From CAZFLM01 sp964519955 (GTDB taxonomy: Bacteria > Armatimonadota > Chthonomonadetes > Chthonomonadales > CAJBBX01), in contig CAZFLM010000043.1 in NCBI GenBank assembly GCA_964519955.1, forward strand, positions 1 through 56,209: DNA of 56,209 nucleotides, written 5' to 3'. The notes beneath the pieces were generated by a model. It did not search any database. It had not been told where the DNA came from and saw nothing but the letters and a program-made list of their open reading frames with translations. This document shows, one piece after another, positions 50,138-56,209 of this stretch. The position numbers and the translations under genes are program-made. Each line of letters begins with the position of its first letter. Positions within the stretch are counted from its first letter, which is position 1.

Positions 50138-50257
50138 ATCCGTTCTCCGGAATCGTTACGTCCACCACGCTCCGGGGCGAACGCCCCTTCCACGCGTCGA
50201 TGGCCGACGTCCCCTCTCCGATCTGGACGAGCGCCGCGGCGCCCATCGCGGGCGATA

Positions 50258-50536
50258 CTACTTCGCCCTCTCAAGGATGCGAGCGACGCGCCAGTGCTTC
50301 TCGCGGGAGAGCGGCCGCGTCTCCATGATCTCGACGATGTCGCCAATGCGGCATTCGTCGTTCTCGTCGTGCGCCTTGAACTTGGTGGTCCGCCGGACGA
50401 TCTTGCCGTACAGCGGGTGGCGGACCTTCTCCTCGATGGCGACAACGACGGTCTTCGTCATGCGGTCGCTGACGACCGCGCCCTGACGGACCTTCCGGCG
50501 ACCGCGCTGCAGGTCGGCCTGAGGTGTCTCCTCCAT
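50258..50536 (-). CDS. rpsQ: 30S ribosomal protein S17
   Basis: The product has 92 residues with the ATG at 50536. RKVRQGAVVSDRMTKTVVVAIE and HPLYGKIVRRTTKFKAHDE, CRIGDIVEIMETRPLS are typical. It begins 6 bp after rpmC; the gap to rplN is 120 bp. Confidence 0.98.
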   Translation of the reverse strand: MEETPQADLQRGRRKVRQGAVVSDRMTKTVVVAIEEKVRHPLYGKIVRRTTKFKAHDENDECRIGDIVEIMETRPLSREKHWRVARILERAK

Positions 50537-50542
50537 TGCTGG

Positions 50543-50767
50543 TTACTCCCCTCCTGCGGCGGCGCCGCGCTCGCCCATCAGCGTCAGGATGCGGGCGATG
50601 TTCTTGCGCGTTGCCGGGATCTGCGCGGTATTCTCGAGCTGGCGAGTGACGTTGTTGCGGCGCAGGTTGAAGAGCTGCTCCCGCTGCTTCGTCAATTCCG
50701 CGGCGAGTTCCTGATCGTTCATATTCCTGAGCTGATCAATCAGCTCGCGACGCTTAACTGCCGCCAT
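50543..50767 (-). CDS. rpmC: 50S ribosomal protein L29
   Basis: The product has 74 residues. The ATG at 50767 lies in the end of rplP with GAGGAGGAAGG upstream. The helical hairpin motif is present (LRNMNDQELAAELTKQREQLFNLR). It overlaps rplP by 14 bases. Confidence 0.96.
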   Translation of the reverse strand: MAAVKRRELIDQLRNMNDQELAAELTKQREQLFNLRRNNVTRQLENTAQIPATRKNIARILTLMGERGAAAGGE

Positions 50768-51232
50768 CGCCTTCCTCCTCGACAACACCCGCCTCGACGT
50801 CCTCGACGACGGCTTCGTCGGCCATCGTGGCGCGGGTCACGAACTTCACGTCGATCGGCAGCTTGTGGCTGGCCAAGCGCATGGCTTCGCGCGCCAGATC
50901 CTCGCTCACGCCCTGCATCTCGAACAGCATGCGGCCGGGCTTCACAACCGCCACCCAACCTTCCGGAGCGCCCTTACCGGAGCCCATGCGGGTTTCCGCC
51001 GGCTTCTTGGTGTAGGGCTTGTCCGGGAAGACTCGGATCCAGATCTTGCCGCCGCGCTTGACGTGGCGGGTCATGGCAATTCGGGCTGCCTCGATCTGGT
51101 TGGCCGTCATCCAGCAGTGCTCCAGCGCCTGCAGGCCATAATCACCGAAGTTGAGCGTGTTCCCGGAGTGGGCCGCGCCGCGCATCTTGCCCCGGTGCTG
51201 CTTCCGGTACTTGACTCTCTTGGGCATCAACA

Positions 51233-51233
<1 letters not shown>
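50754..51233 (-). CDS. rplP: 50S ribosomal protein L16
   Basis: The product has 159 residues. MLMPKRVKYRKQHRGKMRG, RIAMTRHVKRGGKIWIRVFPD and ETRMGSGKGAPEGWVAVVK are diagnostic. An acidic tail of about 20 residues (VEDVEAGVVEEEGDGGS) extends past the normal end. The start overlaps the rpsC stop by one base. Confidence 0.98.
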
Positions 51234-52057
<824 letters not shown>

Positions 52058-52068
52058 GGTTCTCTCCC

Positions 52069-52668
52069 TTACTCCGCCGTCTCTTCCGGCGTGGGCGTCG
52101 GCTCCACGACGGTCGGCTCAACCGCGACGGGCTCGGCCACGACTTCGGGCGTCGTCTCGACCGGCTTGGTCTCGGCGGGCGCCGGAGTTGCCTTGGCTGC
52201 AACGGCCGGACGGCCGGCGGCCTGGGCGCGGCGAGCGGCGGGCCGGCGAACCGGCCGCGGCTTCGGCGCGACCTCTTCGACGACCACCGTGATATGGCAC
52301 ATCCGCTTCAGGATGCGATAGGCACGGCCCTGGGCGCGCGGCTGAAGGCGCTTGATGCGCGGGCCCTCGTCGATGAACCCGCGAACGACGCGCAGGTTCT
52401 CCCGCACCAGCGGCGGCAACGGCTTACCCGTCGCCTCCGACGTGGGGCGGCTGTTCTCGGCGTTGGCCGCCGCGGATTCGATGACCTTCTCGATCGCTCG
52501 AGCCGCAAAGTTGGGCACGAACTTGAGCAAGGCCAGCGCGTCGCTCACGTACTTGCCGCGAACGGCGTCCATCACGAGACGAGCCTTGCGCGGAGGCACT
52601 CGCACGAACTTGGCGGTGGCTCCGGCCTGGTTGTCCCGAAACTTGGGTTCGGTCTTAGGTTTCCCCAT
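52069..52668 (-). CDS. rplV: 50S ribosomal protein L22 with long C-terminal tail
   Basis: The product has 199 residues against about 110-115. The core (AKFVRVPPRKARLVMDAVRG, AENSRP, RGRAYRILKRMCHITVVV) spans about residues 15-131. The rest is first Arg/Ala/Pro-rich (PRPVRRPAARRAQAAGRP) and then Pro/Glu/Val/Thr-rich and acidic (ETTPEVVAEPVAVEPT). L22 lines the exit tunnel, so the tail would lie at the ribosome surface. Confidence 0.96.
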   Translation of the reverse strand: MGKPKTEPKFRDNQAGATAKFVRVPPRKARLVMDAVRGKYVSDALALLKFVPNFAARAIEKVIESAAANAENSRPTSEATGKPLPPLVRENLRVVRGFIDEGPRIKRLQPRAQGRAYRILKRMCHITVVVEEVAPKPRPVRRPAARRAQAAGRPAVAAKATPAPAETKPVETTPEVVAEPVAVEPTVVEPTPTPEETAE

Positions 52669-52749
52669 AGGTCTCTCCGGTCATAGGCTGCGGGCAGCCG
52701 TGGGGAGCTGGGCGACCCGGAACGCTCCCGCGTCCCGCTGATCGCGCTT

Positions 52750-53037
52750 CTAGCGAATCTGCGTGCGTCGCTCGACCTGCTGGCCGGCGTGCCCACGGAA
52801 CAGGCGCGTCACGGCAAACTCGCCGAGCTTGTGGCCGACCATGTTCTCGGTGACGAAGACCGGGATGTGCTTCCGGCCATCGTGCACCATGAACGTATGC
52901 CCGATGAAGAGCGGGAAGATGGTCGACCGGCGGGACCAGGTCTTGATAGCCCGCTTCTCGCCCCGCGCGTTCATCTGCTCGACCTTCTTGAGCAGCTTGG
53001 GGCAAGCGTACGGCCCCTTCTTGAGCGAACGACCCAT
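52750..53037 (-). CDS. rpsS: 30S ribosomal protein S19
   Basis: The product has 95 residues: MGRSLKKGPYACPKLLKKVEQ, TWSRRSTIFPLFIGHTFMVHDGRK split in the usual way, and GHKLGEFAVTRLFRGH. Confidence 0.98.
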   Translation of the reverse strand: MGRSLKKGPYACPKLLKKVEQMNARGEKRAIKTWSRRSTIFPLFIGHTFMVHDGRKHIPVFVTENMVGHKLGEFAVTRLFRGHAGQQVERRTQIR

Positions 53038-53081
53038 GGTTATCTCCGGTGCTTCGACCGCCTCGGAGGCGGCGCCAGATC

Positions 53082-53915
<834 letters not shown>

Positions 53916-53936
53916 TTGTGTCTCCGATCAGGCGGC

Positions 53937-54227
53937 TTACAGCCCCTCAAAGAGGGTAATGGTCTGCCCCGGCGCCAGGGTGACGATGGCCTTCTTCCAG
54001 TCGGAGGTACGCCCTTCCGGATACCGGCCCACGCGGCGGGTCTTGCCGCGCACCGTCATCGTGTTGACCTTGACGACGTTGACTTTGAAGATACGCTCCA
54101 CCGCCTGCCGGATCTCGATCTTGTTGCAGTCGGGAGCGACCTTGAACGTGTACTTGCCCTGGTGGCTGAGGTCCATGCTCTTTTCAGTGAGCAGCGGAAC
54201 CTGGATCACCTCAAACGGATCCTTCAT
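53937..54227 (-). CDS. rplW: 50S ribosomal protein L23
   Basis: The product has 96 residues: QVPLLTEKSMDLSHQGKYTFKV, KIEIRQAVERIFKVNVVKVNT, GKTRRVGRYPEGRTSDWKKA. The start overlaps rplD by 4 bases. L23 docks trigger factor and SRP. Confidence 0.98.
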   Translation of the reverse strand: MKDPFEVIQVPLLTEKSMDLSHQGKYTFKVAPDCNKIEIRQAVERIFKVNVVKVNTMTVRGKTRRVGRYPEGRTSDWKKAIVTLAPGQTITLFEGL

Positions 54228-54916
54228 TGCCCCAGCACCTCCTCGATCTTGGCCACCGCACCCTGCGCCAGCACGACGCGGCCTGCGGACACCACATCGC
54301 GCACCGAGAAGTTCGGCGCATAGCGCAGCGTCACGTTGGGGAGGTTGCGGCAGGAGAGCAGCAGCGTGTTGTCGTACTCCGGCACGATCAGCAGCACCTT
54401 GTACTGCTTCTCCTTCGTGCCCTTGACGACGTCGCCCTCGCTGTTGCGGCTCTTCACCGTCACCTCGCGGGTCAGCGGAAGCTTGCCGAGGGTCTCGGCC
54501 ACCAGCTTCGTGCTGATCGCATCGAGCTGCAGCGCATCCAGCCCCACCATCTCACCGTCGAGTACCTTGCCGGACAGCGCGCTGCGGAGCGCGCCGCGCC
54601 GCATCTTGATGGGCAGGCACTTCGCGTACGACCGCGGATGCGGACCGAACACGACGCCGCCATGCCGCCAGTGCGGAGCGCGGGTGCTGCCCTGCCGGGC
54701 GCGGCCGGTGCCCTTCTGGCGGTAGGGCTTCTTGCCGCCGCCGCGGATCTCTCCACGGGTCTTCGTGTCGGCGGTGCCCTGACGCGCGTTGGCTTCCTCG
54801 GTTGTCACAGCCTGATGAACGAGCGCAATGTTCGGGTCTACTCCGAACACCGACTCCGGAAGTGACAGGTTGCCGAGGGCTTCGCCATTGGCGTTATAAA
54901 GCGGGATCTCTGGCAT
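54224..54916 (-). CDS. rplD: 50S ribosomal protein L4
   Basis: The product has 230 residues: the tunnel loop region RQGTADTKTRGEIRGGGKKPYRQKGTGRARQGSTRAPHWRHGG in parts, FGPHPRSYAKCLPIKMRRGALRSALS. In some bacteria L4 represses the S10 operon. Confidence 0.98.
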   Translation of the reverse strand: MPEIPLYNANGEALGNLSLPESVFGVDPNIALVHQAVTTEEANARQGTADTKTRGEIRGGGKKPYRQKGTGRARQGSTRAPHWRHGGVVFGPHPRSYAKCLPIKMRRGALRSALSGKVLDGEMVGLDALQLDAISTKLVAETLGKLPLTREVTVKSRNSEGDVVKGTKEKQYKVLLIVPEYDNTLLLSCRNLPNVTLRYAPNFSVRDVVSAGRVVLAQGAVAKIEEVLGQ

Positions 54917-54928
54917 TTCTGTCGCCTC

Positions 54929-55570
54929 CTAGATTCGCGTGATCGTCACTAGCTCGCCGTTGGCGCCAGGCACCGGCCCCTTGATGAGGACGATGTTGCT
55001 GTCGCCTTCGACTCGCCAGATGGTGAGACCGCGAACGGTGACCTGCTTCGCGCCCATGTGTCCGGGCTTCTTGGTGCCCTTGAACGTGCGCGCAGCATCA
55101 GTCGCGCCACCAGACTGTGGCTTGCGGTGGATCATGGAGCCGTGCGTCATGTCAGCGCCATGGAAGTGGTAGCGCTTGACAACGCCAGCGAATCCCTTAC
55201 CCTTGGAGATACCAGTGACCTTGACGACATCTCCCTCTTGGAGAACGTCGCCAGCTCGTATCGCCTGCCCGAGCGCTAGGTCCGACAGGTCCTCCGTGCG
55301 GATCTCGCGAAGCGTCTTGCACGGTGTGATGTCGGGGTGCTTGGGGTTGCTTAGGCCCCCGCGGAAGTGTCCCAATTGCGGCTTCGTCAAGTGCTTGGGT
55401 CGAGCTTCACCGAAGCCGACCTGGACGGCGGTATATCCATCCGTCTCTACACTCTTGAGCTGCGTGACAATGCAGGGACCTGCTTCAATCACGGAGACCG
55501 GCGTCACCGACCCATCTTCATTGAAGACCTGGGTCATACCGATCTTCTTGCCCAGTATTGTGTTTACCAA
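54929..55570 (-). CDS. rplC: 50S ribosomal protein L3 (TTG start)
   Basis: The product has 213 residues. TTG at 55570 with GGAGA seven bases upstream gives the standard (M)VNTILGKKIGMTQVF. The longer frame from 55615 adds residues L3 does not have. Motifs are GKGFAGVVKRYHFHGADMTHGSMIHRKP and GHMGAKQVTVRGL. The gap from rpsJ to this start is 172 bp, without another gene. Confidence 0.96.
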   Translation of the reverse strand: MVNTILGKKIGMTQVFNEDGSVTPVSVIEAGPCIVTQLKSVETDGYTAVQVGFGEARPKHLTKPQLGHFRGGLSNPKHPDITPCKTLREIRTEDLSDLALGQAIRAGDVLQEGDVVKVTGISKGKGFAGVVKRYHFHGADMTHGSMIHRKPQSGGATDAARTFKGTKKPGHMGAKQVTVRGLTIWRVEGDSNIVLIKGPVPGANGELVTITRI

Positions 55571-55742
55571 GGTTGTTCTCCAGCGGCGGTGCGCCGGCCC
55601 CGAGACCTGAGCCACGTTGCCAAACGCCCGTTACGCGACCTCCTTAGTAGCGGGATGCGGAGGCCCTGCTGCCTCCCTCATCTCCACGCCAACCGAGCTT
55701 GCCTTCCCTGGCCCGCCGAAGCGAGCCCTCTCTCGGCGAGCC

Positions 55743-56060
55743 TTACAGCTTGATCTCGATGTCCACACCGCTCGGAAGGTCGAGGCGCATAAGCGCATCG
55801 ATCGTCTTGGCGCCGGGCTCGAGAATGTCGATCAAACGCTTGTGCGTCCGCATCTCGAAGTGCTCCATCGACTCCTTGTCGATGGTCGTGCTTCGATTGA
55901 CGCACACGATGTTCTTCTCCGTGGGGAGAAGGACCGGGCCGCTGATGCGCGCGCCGGTGCGACGGGCGGTGTCGACGATCTTCTCCACGGACTGATCGAG
56001 GATGCGATGGTCGAACGCCCGGAGGCGGATGCGCACCTTGTCCCGACGTGCTACGGCCAT
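55743..56060 (-). CDS. rpsJ: 30S ribosomal protein S10
   Basis: The product has 105 residues. The ATG at 56060 has GGGAGAG seven bases upstream. KVRIRLRAFDHRILDQSVEKIVDTARRTGA, GPVLLPTEKNIVCVNRS and HFEMRTHKRLIDILEP are diagnostic. S10 also serves as NusE in antitermination. Confidence 0.98.
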   Translation of the reverse strand: MAVARRDKVRIRLRAFDHRILDQSVEKIVDTARRTGARISGPVLLPTEKNIVCVNRSTTIDKESMEHFEMRTHKRLIDILEPGAKTIDALMRLDLPSGVDIEIKL

Positions 56061-56154
56061 GGTTTACTCTCCCGTTGCGGGTAGGATGGGCGCCGAACGC
56101 TCGGTGCTCCGACGCCACCCCTCACCCGATCCGTCTGTGCTTCAGCAAACGACC

Positions 56155-56209
56155 TTACTGGATCACCTTGGTGACGACGCCGGCGCCGACCGTGTGGCCG
56201 CCCTCGCGG
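56155..56209 (-). CDS. tuf: Elongation factor Tu, C-terminal end (cut by window edge)
   Basis: Only the last 17 residues are in the window: REGGHTVGAGVVTKVIQ and stop, the hallmark end of EF-Tu. Its place before rpsJ is the usual str/S10 junction. The remainder lies beyond 56209. Confidence 0.93.
   Translation of the reverse strand, partial: REGGHTVGAGVVTKVIQ

Overview
The window is G+C-rich bacterial DNA with two very different halves. Bases 1 to about 34,700 are an accessory region dominated by exported carbohydrate-active proteins, lipoproteins and right-handed beta-helix proteins. Bases 34,993 to 56,209 are the S10-spc-alpha ribosomal protein supercluster, read on the minus strand from tuf (cut by the right edge) to rpsI. 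A VPEP C-terminal sorting signal, many secreted sugar-degrading enzymes, strong AGGAGG ribosome binding sites and zinc-ribbon S14, S4 and L36 fit a free-living heterotrophic Gram-negative-type bacterium of the Armatimonadota/Planctomycetota kind. That placement is inference; no rRNA gene is present.

Left part: a CE1-type esterase and a GH36 alpha-galactosidase; a YefM/YoeB-like toxin-antitoxin pair with a near-consensus promoter; a minus-strand unit of one secreted unknown and two small unknowns; a 1144-residue GH123/DUF4091-like exported protein carrying an unexpected zinc ribbon; and a VapBC-like pair. Then come a PEP-CTERM protein, an anchored unknown, a PHP-type phosphoesterase, three tandem paralogous lipoproteins with Ig-like domains and an exported beta-helix protein. 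A minus-strand operon at 19,872-26,351 joins a GH78 alpha-L-rhamnosidase to an NAD-dependent epimerase, a DapA-family aldolase/lyase and a Gfo/Idh/MocA oxidoreductase. This looks like a unit that releases a deoxysugar or uronic-type sugar and catabolises it.

A REP-associated tyrosine transposase (26,549-27,058) sits among its own repeats: one copy on one side, three direct and two inverted copies on the other.

The most interesting accessory locus is 31,908-34,920. A near-consensus sigma70 promoter just downstream of rpsI drives a leader of about 180 nt with palindromes, then a 68-residue peptide gene with an excellent RBS, then an 11-bp hairpin. After that come a 468-residue papain/C39-like protein (Cys155, His280, Asp302) and an overlapping xylose-isomerase-like TIM-barrel protein with an intact metal-ligand set. 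The layout resembles a small peptide-modification (RiPP-like) locus of unknown type. The function is inferred only.

The ribosomal cluster has the classic order tuf-rpsJ-rplCDWB-rpsS-rplV-rpsC-rplP-rpmC-rpsQ-rplNXE-[EF-G-like]-rpsN-rpsH-rplFR-rpsE-rpmD-rplO-secY-adk-map-infA-rpmJ-rpsM-rpsK-rpsD-rpoA-rplQ-truA-rplM-rpsI. Oddities are an EF-G-like GTPase with a non-canonical G4 motif between L5 and S14, Gly/Arg-rich extensions on both IF-1 and S3, and a long tail on L22. rplC and rpsM use TTG starts, and rpsN, rpmJ and probably secY use GTG starts.
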